A stretch of DNA of 64,000 nt from CAYSBE01 sp046309355 (GTDB taxonomy: Bacteria > Bacteroidota > Bacteroidia > UKL13-3), in NCBI GenBank assembly GCA_046309355.1, contig JBKCPL010000057.1, positions 1 to 64,000 on the forward strand, written 5' to 3'. The notes beneath the pieces are model-generated. The model made no database searches. It saw only the letters and a program-made list of their open reading frames with translations, and was not told where the DNA came from. Positions 51,552-60,830 of this stretch are shown here, in pieces. Made by a program: the position numbers and the translations under genes. Position 1 is the first letter of the stretch. Every line of letters begins with the position of its first letter.

Positions 51552-54082
51552 TGCGAAAGACGCTTTTAGCCATATCATTTTTCTTTTTAGTATCGTTGGC
51601 TGTTGCACAACAGGAAACGGTAGTTACCGGTCGCATTCTCGAAAAAGGCAAACCCGAACCCTTGCCTTTTGTTTCGGTTCAGTTTAAAGGAGCCAAAACC
51701 GGTACAACTAGTAACTTTGACGGCTATTTTACCCTGCGTACACAGGCATCGGTAGATTCACTGCTTGTGAGCTATATCGGCTATAAAACCAAACGCATAA
51801 AAATACAGCGCGGTAAAGTTCAAAAGCTCACCATTGAACTGGAAACCGATGCGCATGAGTTTAAGGAAGTGGTTATAAAACCGGGAGTTAATCCGGCCTT
51901 GCGCATCATTCGCAATGCCCAACGCAACCGCGAGAAATATGACCAGTCGCAACTCACCAGTTTTGAGTACGACTGTTACAGCAAGGTAGATGTATCTATG
52001 AACAACGTGTCGGAAGAGATGAAAAACAATCCGGTATTCAGGCCTCTGCGTACATTGTTCGATACTGTGAATCAGATGAAAAATGAAGACGGTAAGTATA
52101 TACTTCCTTTAGTAGTTACCGAAGTGCACTCACGCTATTATGCACACAACAATCCCGATCAAAACAAGGAAGTTATTATAGCCAGCAATCAGAAAGGATT
52201 TGGAATTAATCAGGGCAGCTACGTAGCCGATTTGTTGGGAGCAAGCACACTTCAGTTCAACTTCAACCAAAACTGGATTCGCATTTTGGGCAAAGATTTT
52301 ATTTCGCCCATAGCTACCGGAGGCAACACGTATTACATTTATACACTTGTTGATTCGATGGATATAGATGGCATGAAGTGCTACAAAATAAAACTGAACC
52401 TCAGGCGCGAAGAAGATTTAGGCTTTTTAGGCACTATCTGGATTACCGATTCAACTTTTGCACTCAAACAACTTCAACTGGAAATTTCACCATCGGCCAA
52501 TATCAATTTTATTGACCGTTTAAAAATTCAACAGGAAATGCTGCCAACAGATGCAGGTCCGTGGTTGCCTTCCAAAACACGGATGATTTTTGATGTGGCA
52601 CAACTGACCAAAAACAGCAGTGGCTTTATTGCAAAAATGTATAGGGCGAATGAAAATATTAAGGTGAATAAGCCGAAGCCGCCCTCATTTTTTGATATAA
52701 CGATTGATAAAGAAGATCAGCTGACCGAAGCCGGTGAAGCTTATTGGGATACGGTTCGCACCGAACCCTTCAGCAATGTAGAGAAGCAAATGATAACCAT
52801 GATTGATTCAGTACAGAACTTACCTGTAGTAAAAACATACATTGATATTGTTCGCATTATCACCGAAGGATTTTACCGCAAAGGGAAAATAGACTATGGC
52901 CCCTACGTTTTTTTTATCGGTTACAACGAAGTAGAGCGGCTGCGTATTCGTGTAGGCTTTCGTACCAATTTCTTTTTCTCGAAAAGGTGGACCTATCAGG
53001 GTTATCTGGCCTATGGAACCAACGATGGCCGCTTCAAGTACGGTGTAGGAGCTGAGTACCTCGTATCGCGCAGAAAGTGGACCAGCCTGAGTTTTTTTCA
53101 TAAAGACGACTACGATATTTTGGGCATCACCGATTTAAATAACAATCAGTTGCAACGCAACAATGCCGCATCCAATGTGTTTGCCGCCATTAACCTGGGT
53201 GCGCGCATGGCACGCATCAACCGAAGCATTGATTACCGCATCAATTTTATGAGTCAGTTGTCGCGCGACTGGTCATACCGCATTGGCTTCAACCGTTCTT
53301 TCTTTCAGCCTTTGGGCGGTTTTGTATTTGCCTACTTAAAAAATCCTGAATTGCCCGAAACACCCGATAACCTGGCTGAAAACTTTACTACAACATCGGT
53401 CATTGGCGAATTGCGCTGGGCATACAAAGAAAATATGGTGGTGCGGAACAACAGGCGTATCAGGCTGGCCCGCTCGCGCTGGCCCGAGTTTACCTTTACA
53501 TATATTCAGGGAATAAAAGGATTGCTGGGAGGCGAGTTTGATTACCGCAAAACACAGATCAACATTACACACCACGTGACAACAGGAGTTTTAGGCAATG
53601 CCGATTACAGCATTACGGCAGGCAAAATTTTCGGGCAGTTGCCTTATCCGTTGCTTCAAGTGCCCAGGGGCAATCCCATTTTCTTTTACAACGATGTCAA
53701 TTTCAGTTTGATGAATCTGTATGAGTTTGTAGCCGATGAATACACCGAATTTATTTACGTGCAGCATTTTGAAGGACTGTTTACCAACCGTATTCCGGTC
53801 ATCAATAAATGGAAGCTGCGCAATTTTGCAGTAATTAAAGCAGCTTACGGACACCTCACCGATGCAGACAAGGCATTGCTTCCCGAATCGAACGTGAATA
53901 GGAGCGGACGCACACTTTCACCCGTGAATGAATTTAAAAACGAACCTTACTTGGAGATAGGATACGGATTCGAAAACATACTTCGCCTGTTTTCGCTAAG
54001 CTCTATTCACCGGCTTACATACCTGAACAATGAGAATGTGCGCAGGTGGGGTATAAATGTAGGATTGAAGGTAGATTTTTAA
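51551..54082 (+). CDS. DUF5686 outer-membrane protein with carboxypeptidase-regulatory-like domain
   Basis: An 843-residue outer-membrane protein: signal peptide ending SLAVA before Gln, a CarboxypepD-reg/CNA-B-like beta domain (about 22-110; VTGRILEKGKPEPLPFVSVQ, ending in a GYKTK segment), then the DUF5686 body (about 115-843) which ends in a barrel-like run finishing WGINVGLKVDF. It resembles TonB-dependent-receptor-like barrels without a plug domain. Function unknown; the linked cyclophilin may help fold it. Confidence 0.85.
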   Translation: MRKTLLAISFFFLVSLAVAQQETVVTGRILEKGKPEPLPFVSVQFKGAKTGTTSNFDGYFTLRTQASVDSLLVSYIGYKTKRIKIQRGKVQKLTIELETDAHEFKEVVIKPGVNPALRIIRNAQRNREKYDQSQLTSFEYDCYSKVDVSMNNVSEEMKNNPVFRPLRTLFDTVNQMKNEDGKYILPLVVTEVHSRYYAHNNPDQNKEVIIASNQKGFGINQGSYVADLLGASTLQFNFNQNWIRILGKDFISPIATGGNTYYIYTLVDSMDIDGMKCYKIKLNLRREEDLGFLGTIWITDSTFALKQLQLEISPSANINFIDRLKIQQEMLPTDAGPWLPSKTRMIFDVAQLTKNSSGFIAKMYRANENIKVNKPKPPSFFDITIDKEDQLTEAGEAYWDTVRTEPFSNVEKQMITMIDSVQNLPVVKTYIDIVRIITEGFYRKGKIDYGPYVFFIGYNEVERLRIRVGFRTNFFFSKRWTYQGYLAYGTNDGRFKYGVGAEYLVSRRKWTSLSFFHKDDYDILGITDLNNNQLQRNNAASNVFAAINLGARMARINRSIDYRINFMSQLSRDWSYRIGFNRSFFQPLGGFVFAYLKNPELPETPDNLAENFTTTSVIGELRWAYKENMVVRNNRRIRLARSRWPEFTFTYIQGIKGLLGGEFDYRKTQINITHHVTTGVLGNADYSITAGKIFGQLPYPLLQVPRGNPIFFYNDVNFSLMNLYEFVADEYTEFIYVQHFEGLFTNRIPVINKWKLRNFAVIKAAYGHLTDADKALLPESNVNRSGRTLSPVNEFKNEPYLEIGYGFENILRLFSLSSIHRLTYLNNENVRRWGINVGLKVDF

Positions 54083-54124
54083 TTTGTTGATACAGTCGCT
54101 AAACAGATAACTGAAAACCACTCA

Positions 54125-54832
54125 TCAGAAATTCGGACTGATAGACATCTCGGCATAGTAATCGAGAATATAATTTACAGCATCTTCAGCTGTATCTACC
54201 AGTTTAAATAAATCGAGGTCTTCGGGGTTAATGTTTTTCTCTTGCTCCAGCATGGTTTTTTTCAGCCAATCAATCATCCCGCTCCAGAATTCGGTGCCTA
54301 CCAGCACCACCGGAAAACGGGCTACTTTGTGGGTTTGAATAAGGGTAAGTGCCTCAAACAATTCGTCCATAGTACCAAAGCCACCCGGCATCGCAATAAA
54401 TCCCTGCGCATATTTCACAAACATGACCTTACGCACAAAAAAGTAATCGAAGTTGATGATTTTATCTTTATCAATATACACGTTGTTGAATTGCTCGAAA
54501 GGCAACTCAATATTCAGTCCTACCGATTTGCCACCGGCTTCAAAAGCCCCTTTGTTTCCAGCTTCCATAATACCCGGGCCTCCACCGGTAATTACACCAA
54601 AACCTGCTTCTACCAGTTTGCGGGCAATTTCTTCGGCCAATAAGTAATAGCGTGTTCCGGGCTTGGTACGTGCCGAGCCAAAAATAGACACACACGGACC
54701 TATTTTGCTCATTTTCTCAAACCCATCTACAAACTCGGCCATTATTTTAAACGTAGCCCAGCTATCGGAAACCCGTATTTCGGGCCAGTTTTTTTTCTCA
54801 AATGCCTTTTTAATTCTCTCTTCGTTCGTCAT
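54125..54832 (-). CDS. LOG-family (TIGR00730) Rossmann-fold protein
   Basis: A 235-residue cytosolic protein with the two LOG signatures, GGGPGIMEAGNKGA and PGGFGTMDELFEA. Such proteins are cytokinin-like nucleoside 5'-monophosphate phosphoribohydrolases in the characterised cases; the substrate in this organism is unknown. It is the last gene of a four-gene minus-strand run (TPR, phosphosulfolactate synthase, GatB/YqeY, LOG). Confidence 0.9.
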   Translation of the reverse strand: MTNEERIKKAFEKKNWPEIRVSDSWATFKIMAEFVDGFEKMSKIGPCVSIFGSARTKPGTRYYLLAEEIARKLVEAGFGVITGGGPGIMEAGNKGAFEAGGKSVGLNIELPFEQFNNVYIDKDKIINFDYFFVRKVMFVKYAQGFIAMPGGFGTMDELFEALTLIQTHKVARFPVVLVGTEFWSGMIDWLKKTMLEQEKNINPEDLDLFKLVDTAEDAVNYILDYYAEMSISPNF

Positions 54833-54845
54833 GTATCTACACCGA

Positions 54846-55298
54846 TTATCCCAATAGTTGTTTTAATAAAGCCGATATGATTTTGCCATCTGCTTTGCCT
54901 GCAAAATGCTTCATGGCCAGCGGCATTACTTTGCCAAAATCGGCAGCTGAAGTGGCACCGGCCTGGCTGATTACCTGCTGCAGCTCAGCTTTAATTTCGT
55001 CTTCGCTCATTTGCTTAGGCAGGTAACGTTCTATGACGTCTATTTCTTCCTTTTCTTTTTCAGCCAGTTCGTTTCGGCCATTCTGTAAAAAAATATCCAT
55101 CGACTCTTTGCGCTGCTTGGCCAGTTTCTGAAACAGTTTGATGGCTTGCTCATCGGGCACGGTATTGCCGGTGGCGCCTTCGGCTGTAGCTGCCAGTAAT
55201 AGGGCTGATTTAAGCGCACGAAGGGCACGCAGACTCACTTCATCTTTGGCCTTCATGGCCGTCATAATATCGGTGTTGATTTGTTGTTGTAATGACAT
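54846..55298 (-). CDS. GatB/YqeY domain protein
   Basis: A 150-residue all-helical protein of the YqeY family, which shares its fold with the tail of the GatB amidotransferase subunit. The N-terminus (IMTAMKAKDEVSLRALRALK) and the segment DVIERYLPKQMSEDEI are typical. Its function is unclear, perhaps tRNA-related. Short gaps of 11 and 13 bases link it to the flanking genes. Confidence 0.9.
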   Translation of the reverse strand: MSLQQQINTDIMTAMKAKDEVSLRALRALKSALLLAATAEGATGNTVPDEQAIKLFQKLAKQRKESMDIFLQNGRNELAEKEKEEIDVIERYLPKQMSEDEIKAELQQVISQAGATSAADFGKVMPLAMKHFAGKADGKIISALLKQLLG

Positions 55299-55309
55299 GG
55301 TTTGTATCC

Positions 55310-56101
55310 TTATTTTTTCTTCGGAATAAATTTAGCGGATTTGTTCAGGAAGAAGCTGAAGGTATCGCTGCGCAGTCCAAGCCTCAATGTTTCCAGCGGT
55401 ATTACATCATTGGGTGCAATATTTCCCAAACTCACATTCGCACCTACCAATTTTATAAAATAGGTTTGCTGTGCTTTTTGAGGTGCTTCCCAAATGATTT
55501 TTTCTTCCGGTATTTTAGTTAAAATTTCCTGCACCAGTCCTTCACGTACTTCGCCACTGCTACGGTAAACTCCTACATTTCCGGCTTCGCGGGCTTCGGC
55601 TATTACTTTCCATGCACCTGCTTTCAATTCTGCTTTCATCAGCTCAATCCACTGGTAGGGCGGAATAATTTTTTCTACATCCTTGCTGCCCACTTCGCTC
55701 AGCACCGTAACATGCTTGCTCAGCTTGCTGATGTATTCCAATTTTATACCGTGAGGCATTTCAATTGACCCGTCCGATATCTCGGCATGGGTTAAATTAA
55801 ACCGCTCGAGCATGCGCAGGTAATCGTCATACTGATTTCGGACAATAAACGCCTCGAACAGTGTGCCTCCGAAATAAACACGAATGCCGGCATCGTGATA
55901 CAATTTAATTTTTTCATCCAGATTTGGAGTAACGTAAGCCGTTCCGAAACCCAGCTTAACCAAATCGACATGCGGGCTGCATACCGACAGAAAGTTTTCT
56001 ACTTCATGAATGCCGAGGCCTTTGTCCATCACCATCGTCAATCCCTTTACCCGGGGCCTGATGGTGCGTTCGGGAATTTGTTTGAGTTTAAAATTTTTCA
56101 T
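55310..56101 (-). CDS. comA: phosphosulfolactate synthase
   Basis: A TIM-barrel enzyme of 263 residues adding sulfite to phosphoenolpyruvate to give phosphosulfolactate. The family pattern is clear: GLTMVMDKGLG, VDLVKLGFGTAYVT, FGGTLFEAF, EISDGSIEMP, LSEVGSKD and IWEAPQKAQQTYFIKLVG. In methanogens this begins coenzyme M synthesis, in Bacillus sulfolactate synthesis; in Bacteroidota the product is unclear. No comB, comC or comD genes are nearby. It overlaps the upstream TPR gene by four bases. Confidence 0.88.
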   Translation of the reverse strand: MKNFKLKQIPERTIRPRVKGLTMVMDKGLGIHEVENFLSVCSPHVDLVKLGFGTAYVTPNLDEKIKLYHDAGIRVYFGGTLFEAFIVRNQYDDYLRMLERFNLTHAEISDGSIEMPHGIKLEYISKLSKHVTVLSEVGSKDVEKIIPPYQWIELMKAELKAGAWKVIAEAREAGNVGVYRSSGEVREGLVQEILTKIPEEKIIWEAPQKAQQTYFIKLVGANVSLGNIAPNDVIPLETLRLGLRSDTFSFFLNKSAKFIPKKK

Positions 56102-57504
56102 TGGTACGAGTTCCTGAAAGCATCGATGAGTTGAGTTATTTCATCGGCCTGCAATATAGAAGGAGCCCATTCATAAATCAAAAAGTGCTCGTTAAAATTA
56201 AGCAATAATGCTGTTTCGAGGTATTCTTTGGCCTGTGCGGTTTTGCCGGTCAGGTACAAATAGGTAAACAACCTGTAGTAATATTGATGGCAATCGGGGT
56301 TGTGGGTAACAGCTTCATACAGCAATTCTATGGCTGCTTCTTCTTTTCCGTTATGAAACTCAACAAACGACCAATCCAGCCAGGCTTCCATGTCTTCAGG
56401 CTCTAGTTCCGTTACTTTTCTGTACAGTTCTTCGGCTTCGGTTATATTGCCCAGTCGGTACTCGGCTTCGGCCAGCTGCATCAGGTATTCTGTATTTACG
56501 GCATCCAGTATGGTGGCACGTTTGTAGTAACTAACAGCTTCTTTAATTGAGCCGTCTTTTTCCAGCGTAAGCCCTATGCCAAACCACGCTTCAGCAATAT
56601 TCGGATTTACCTGTGTGGCTTTCCGGTAATATTCTCGCGCTTCGGTGGTGCGGTTCATACGCTCCAGGCATCCGGCCATATTGCAAAAAGTAATAGAGTC
56701 GGGGCCGTCTTTTTCAATCACCGTGCGGTATTCTTCCAGTGCTTCTTCGTACCGGTGAAGTTCAACCAATTCATTGGCACGGTGAAAACGAGCTAGTATG
56801 TATTCGTCATCAATAGCCAGGCAGTAATCGAACGATTCGATGGCGCTATTAAAATCGAGTATTTTGGAATAGATAATGCCCTTGCTGTACCATGCATTGG
56901 CATTGTACGGGTCGTTGTCCAGCATATCTTCGTAAATGCGTATACATTCATCATACCTGCCCAGCAAATCATAGCAATTGGCTAGTTCGTAGCACGCCTG
57001 TTCGTTGCCGGGTGATTCGTCCAGTATCTGGTTAAAGTAGTCGACAGCCTTGCTGTACAAATCGCAGTCTTCGTATACATACGCAATTTCAAACAGCATG
57101 TCTATTCGGTCATCGGCTTGCAGCAGGGCGCGTGTAAAACTCTCTTCGGCTTCATCAAATTGTTCGCTGTTCAAAAAAAGTTCACCTTTCAGCAGGTGCA
57201 GTTCAGGGTTGTAGGGTTCATATAATTCAACACGTTCTACTACTTGTATGGCATCATCGTATTTGCCCATCAGCCCGAATACTTCTGCTTTCAGCAGCAA
57301 AAAATCAGTGTATCCCGGATACAACCCTTCGGCATAGTAAATTACTTCCAGCGCTTTTTTCAGTTTATCTTTCAGAATGTAGTAATCGGCAATCTGCTCA
57401 AGGGTTTCGGCTTCAAAATATTCGGTGGATTTATTACGTAGCATTTTCTCATACCGCTGCACATCTGGCATCACACTCTCGTCTAAAAAATCATCAGCAT
57501 CCAT
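56098..57504 (-). CDS. cytoplasmic tetratricopeptide repeat protein
   Basis: A 468-residue acidic protein built almost entirely of TPR units from about residue 45 to 450 (for example CYELANCYDLLGRYDECIRI and MQLAEAEYRLGNITEAEELY). It has no signal peptide, so it is cytoplasmic, unlike the exported TPR protein at 4377. It heads an operon with phosphosulfolactate synthase, YqeY and LOG genes. A scaffold role is likely but unspecified. Confidence 0.88.
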   Translation of the reverse strand: MDADDFLDESVMPDVQRYEKMLRNKSTEYFEAETLEQIADYYILKDKLKKALEVIYYAEGLYPGYTDFLLLKAEVFGLMGKYDDAIQVVERVELYEPYNPELHLLKGELFLNSEQFDEAEESFTRALLQADDRIDMLFEIAYVYEDCDLYSKAVDYFNQILDESPGNEQACYELANCYDLLGRYDECIRIYEDMLDNDPYNANAWYSKGIIYSKILDFNSAIESFDYCLAIDDEYILARFHRANELVELHRYEEALEEYRTVIEKDGPDSITFCNMAGCLERMNRTTEAREYYRKATQVNPNIAEAWFGIGLTLEKDGSIKEAVSYYKRATILDAVNTEYLMQLAEAEYRLGNITEAEELYRKVTELEPEDMEAWLDWSFVEFHNGKEEAAIELLYEAVTHNPDCHQYYYRLFTYLYLTGKTAQAKEYLETALLLNFNEHFLIYEWAPSILQADEITQLIDAFRNSYQ

Positions 57505-57673
57505 AAGCGTAAATTTAAGTTCTAACGAATTTTATGATTTTTCGTTATACCGGGTTTAAAAAGCAATGCACAAGTGTGCAAAACCTTTTATACCGCAAAT
57601 GTAGTTGAAAATAGCAAGATACGCATATACTGAACGGAGTTGATGCAATCTCCTACACACAAAGTGCAGGCTA

Positions 57674-58765
57674 TTAGTTTACGCATATTTTACGGTATGC
57701 GGCTTCACCAAATCCCTTTACGTAAACAATGTAAACACCCGGTTGCCATTCTTCTGTTGATATGGGTATATGATTGTGCCCCTTTAAAGTATACTCCCTA
57801 ATACGTTCACCCCGCAAGGTATATACAATCAGTTCGTAGTTATCTGATTCCACACTGTTCAGTATCCGTAACGTTCCGTTTGTCCACGAAATGACAGGTG
57901 CAGCGGTGCGGTCGGCTGCCTGTATGCTAAGCAAGGGTGTATAGTCGTGTGTGCCATCAAAGTCAACTTGCTTTATACGGTAATACACGTGTTCGTCTCC
58001 TGCATCATTATCTGTATACGTGTAATACTGTATACCTTTTGACTGACCTTTACCGCTTATAAAGGATACGGTCATCCAGGTGAGTGCATCGGAGCTTTTT
58101 TCGATGTAAAATCCACGGTTGTTGTATTCCGATGCAGTTGACCACGATACTTCTGCCGCTTGGCGGTTTATACGCTGCGCGCTGTGTGTGAGCCAGGTAA
58201 CAGGCAATACATTGGCCGAAAAAGTTTTGGCATACACCACATCACCACTCGATGAACTGTTGTTGTCTGTTGAATTGACTACGGCATAAAAAGTTACACT
58301 TCCCGAAAAAGCTGTTGGCGTTGTCCAGCTGAAGGTCCATGTTTTGGTATTGCCTGTGGCTGTGGTGCCCGAGGCTGTTGTATTTACATAATTGCGTGAA
58401 CCCGCAGTTTGTGTTTGAACCGATGTGTTGGGAGCACTGAAGCTTCCCACACTAGCCGATGAACTGGTGGCACCACCGGGCAAAGCCAGTACCTGAAATC
58501 CGTATTTATCGCTGTTAGGATCGGCAAATGTCAGATTCATTGTGTACGTAGTGTTGGGCAAAAACGAGCCCAGCGGAACACTGGATGTAAGTGTCATGCT
58601 GTTCCATATGCTACCGCTGGTTTGTAATGATGTGCCGCCATGGCAGCCAGTACAGTTGCTTTCACCGGGTGCGTTGGTGCGTGAGGCCGGTGGAGCATTT
58701 TCGTAGGTGAGTGCATGCAGTGTACACAGCAGGCAAAACGCACTTAATATAAGTATCTTTTTCAT
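57674..58765 (-). CDS. T9SS-sorted choice-of-anchor V protein with CxxCH motif
   Basis: A 363-residue exported protein with an N-terminal signal peptide, then SNCTGCHGG, a CxxCH motif able to bind a c-type heme, at about residue 36. Residues about 45-190 form a reeler-like beta-sandwich seen in choice-of-anchor V proteins; the rest has Ser/Thr-rich linkers, a fibronectin-like segment (AAEVSWSTASEYNNRGFYIE) and a type A T9SS sorting domain that ends AAYRKICVN. The heme is inferred from the motif only. It follows the lycopene cyclase gene by 52 bases on the same strand. Confidence 0.8.
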   Translation of the reverse strand: MKKILILSAFCLLCTLHALTYENAPPASRTNAPGESNCTGCHGGTSLQTSGSIWNSMTLTSSVPLGSFLPNTTYTMNLTFADPNSDKYGFQVLALPGGATSSSASVGSFSAPNTSVQTQTAGSRNYVNTTASGTTATGNTKTWTFSWTTPTAFSGSVTFYAVVNSTDNNSSSSGDVVYAKTFSANVLPVTWLTHSAQRINRQAAEVSWSTASEYNNRGFYIEKSSDALTWMTVSFISGKGQSKGIQYYTYTDNDAGDEHVYYRIKQVDFDGTHDYTPLLSIQAADRTAAPVISWTNGTLRILNSVESDNYELIVYTLRGERIREYTLKGHNHIPISTEEWQPGVYIVYVKGFGEAAYRKICVN

Positions 58766-58817
58766 GGGCAGCGCTTTTGGATAAATACAAATGTATAGTC
58801 AATAAATTGTAAAAGTC

Positions 58818-59510
58818 CTAACTGAGTGAGTGGCGTTTTTGCAGCCACCACTCCATAACTGTAACCGGAATGAGCAAACACGTCAGTGCATAAACCGTAT
58901 CTTCAAGCGGTATGGTATACAGGCGTATCCCCAGATTTTCGGAATCGTTGTACCACACCACGGGTTCAGTGGTTGCTGCACCAGTCAATATGCCATTCAC
59001 TATAAAAAATGGAACCAGGTGCAGCAAGTATGCCATCCAGAAATAGCCCATCCATTCTTTTTTAAGAAAAAGATAATGAACCGTAAGCACCAACGATGCA
59101 ATGACGCAATTGTAAAATGTATACGCTTTTTCCGAATTGAAAAGAGCCAGTGTAAAAGTGAAAACAGCAAACAGAAGTGTAAGATGATGTTTGATCTTTT
59201 CAAATGGTGCCCGATTCAGATAAGCCTTAAGGCAGGCGTAAATAAATACACTGGCGTAGGGTACTACAAAAAAGAATAGCCACTCTTCAACAGGTAAATC
59301 ATTGATACGGAAATCCCATACGTATTGGCTGTTAAAACCCCACACACGGGTGCGGGCAAACCAGCCATCCCATAAAATAAAAAGTATTCCGTTAAGTGTA
59401 ATTCCGGCAAATAAACCCGGCCAGCTTTTGTAAAAGGCCACTTTTTTATCGAAACTCAATGCGAATGGTCCGATGAAAGAAGCGAGCATGAGCCAGGAGT
59501 ATAAAGACAT
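58818..59510 (-). CDS. lycopene cyclase (fused CrtYc/CrtYd type)
   Basis: A polytopic membrane protein of 230 residues made of two similar halves, each carrying the lycopene-cyclase-domain motif: LPVEEWLFF near residue 75 and IPLEDTVYAL near residue 205. This is the bacterial membrane-type cyclase in which the usually separate CrtYc and CrtYd subunits are fused. It converts psi ends of lycopene-type carotenoids to beta rings. The gene is eight bases downstream of crtZ. Confidence 0.88.
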   Translation of the reverse strand: MSLYSWLMLASFIGPFALSFDKKVAFYKSWPGLFAGITLNGILFILWDGWFARTRVWGFNSQYVWDFRINDLPVEEWLFFFVVPYASVFIYACLKAYLNRAPFEKIKHHLTLLFAVFTFTLALFNSEKAYTFYNCVIASLVLTVHYLFLKKEWMGYFWMAYLLHLVPFFIVNGILTGAATTEPVVWYNDSENLGIRLYTIPLEDTVYALTCLLIPVTVMEWWLQKRHSLS

Positions 59511-59518
59511 GCAAAGGT

Positions 59519-59971
59519 TTATTTAGAAGTCGTTGGATCTTTCCAGTATTTCAGTGGCACAATCAGCATACCGAAGTTTTCGCCCAGCTCTTTGTTCAGG
59601 TGCTTGTGGTGCATTTTGTGTGCTCTGCGAATAGCACGTACGTAACGGCTGTTCCAGTGTGTCCATATTTTAAATCGCTGATGGATGATAATATCGTGTA
59701 CCAGAAAATAGCACAGGCCGTATACCGAAATGCCAATACCAATAAATAATCTGAAATCGGCATGCATAATACCGGTTATGTAGCAATAGGCACTGGGAAC
59801 AGCAAAAATGAGGAAGAAGGCATCGTTCTTTTCAAAAAAACCGGGTTCTACCTGATGGTGGTCTTTGTGCAGGTACCACAAAAAGCCGTGCATCACAAAC
59901 TTGTGGGTAAACCACGCCATGAATTCCATGAAGAAAAAGGTGGCTATGACGATGAGAATATTGACTAGCAT
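59519..59971 (-). CDS. crtZ: beta-carotene hydroxylase
   Basis: A 150-residue membrane di-iron hydroxylase that hydroxylates beta rings at C-3, as in zeaxanthin formation. The four His clusters are present: HKFVMHG, HKDHHQVE, HDIIIHQR and HKMHHKH. Membrane helices lie between them. It sits between cruF and the lycopene cyclase in one operon, supporting the assignment over a general sterol desaturase. Confidence 0.93.
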   Translation of the reverse strand: MLVNILIVIATFFFMEFMAWFTHKFVMHGFLWYLHKDHHQVEPGFFEKNDAFFLIFAVPSAYCYITGIMHADFRLFIGIGISVYGLCYFLVHDIIIHQRFKIWTHWNSRYVRAIRRAHKMHHKHLNKELGENFGMLIVPLKYWKDPTTSK

Positions 59972-60003
59972 ATGGTTAAAAAACGAATTTGCAGCATTAA
60001 TGT

Positions 60004-60654
60004 TTACGAAAACATCAAAGTTAACACAATAAAAAATACCGCTTGTAAAATCAGTAGAACCGGTGCAAGCGGGTTGTACTCATCCAGCTTACATTTTACA
60101 AACAGGAAGTTGAACATGAACGAGAAGAAAAACCATGCAGTATAATTTTGCAGCGGCACGCCATCGTATTTAAAGTGCCAGTACCAGAAATCGTATCGCG
60201 GAGCTACCTGCTCAATCCAATAATCAACACTCACCATCATAAGCGCAGCCACAACGCTTACGCCTATACCAAACATTTTTTTGTGCCGGTAGTCTGCCAG
60301 CAAACGGCTGCTTACCGAAGAGGTGCAGTAGCTGAGCAGTAGCCAGTTCAAGCCAATAATAACAGGCACATCCAGCACTTTATAGCCCAAATTGAATCCA
60401 TAAAAGTACGAGCCAAAAATCTTTCCCGTTCGGATGCCGGCATACTCCAGCCAAAAGCCACACAGAAGCACACACACTACATACGCCAGAAAATAAGGTG
60501 TAAATCCGCGGTGAAACCAAAACAGCACGCATGCGCTCACCAGCAGGTTCACGGGCGTAAGTTTCATAACTGCATCATCGTAATACAGTGTGCCCAGCAA
60601 TCCTACGGAGTAAATAATAATTAGAAATGCAGCAGCTGCATGATGCTTTTTCAT
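60004..60654 (-). CDS. cruF: carotenoid 1,2-hydratase (CruF-like)
   Basis: A membrane protein of 216 residues with about seven hydrophobic helices, matching the CruF/DUF422 family, which adds water across the terminal double bond of psi-end carotenoids. The segments EYAGIRTGKIFGSYFYG and MVSVDYWIEQVAPRYDFWYW are typical. An open extension of 30 codons upstream is not family-like; ATG 60654 lies five bases past a TACCTTCG box, giving a probable leaderless transcript. It heads the operon with crtZ and the cyclase. Confidence 0.85.
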   Translation of the reverse strand: MKKHHAAAAFLIIIYSVGLLGTLYYDDAVMKLTPVNLLVSACVLFWFHRGFTPYFLAYVVCVLLCGFWLEYAGIRTGKIFGSYFYGFNLGYKVLDVPVIIGLNWLLLSYCTSSVSSRLLADYRHKKMFGIGVSVVAALMMVSVDYWIEQVAPRYDFWYWHFKYDGVPLQNYTAWFFFSFMFNFLFVKCKLDEYNPLAPVLLILQAVFFIVLTLMFS

Positions 60655-60659
60655 GGCAG

Positions 60660-60667
60660 CGAAGGTA
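60660..60667 (-). promoter_or_regulatory. -7-like box of the carotenoid operon
   Basis: Minus strand TACCTTCG, a variant of TAnnTTTG, five bases before the cruF ATG. A TTG 23 bases further upstream could be the -33 element. Confidence 0.4.
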
Positions 60668-60818
60668 AAAAAACCGCTCAACACCCGATACAAAATCATG
60701 CAGGAATGACCGATTGATGATGCGCAACAGGCAATTGCAAACATACCCTGCGTATGATTGTGCCCAGTTTATGTATGTGGATGTAACCTGCTTTAGTGTT
60801 TAATCGGTTTTGGCGTAT

Positions 60819-60826
60819 TAGCTTTG
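60819..60826 (+). promoter_or_regulatory. -7 box of the marC gene
   Basis: TAGCTTTG, an exact TAnnTTTG match, four bases before the ATG; the transcript would begin at or next to the start codon. Confidence 0.5.
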
Positions 60827-60830
60827 CCGC

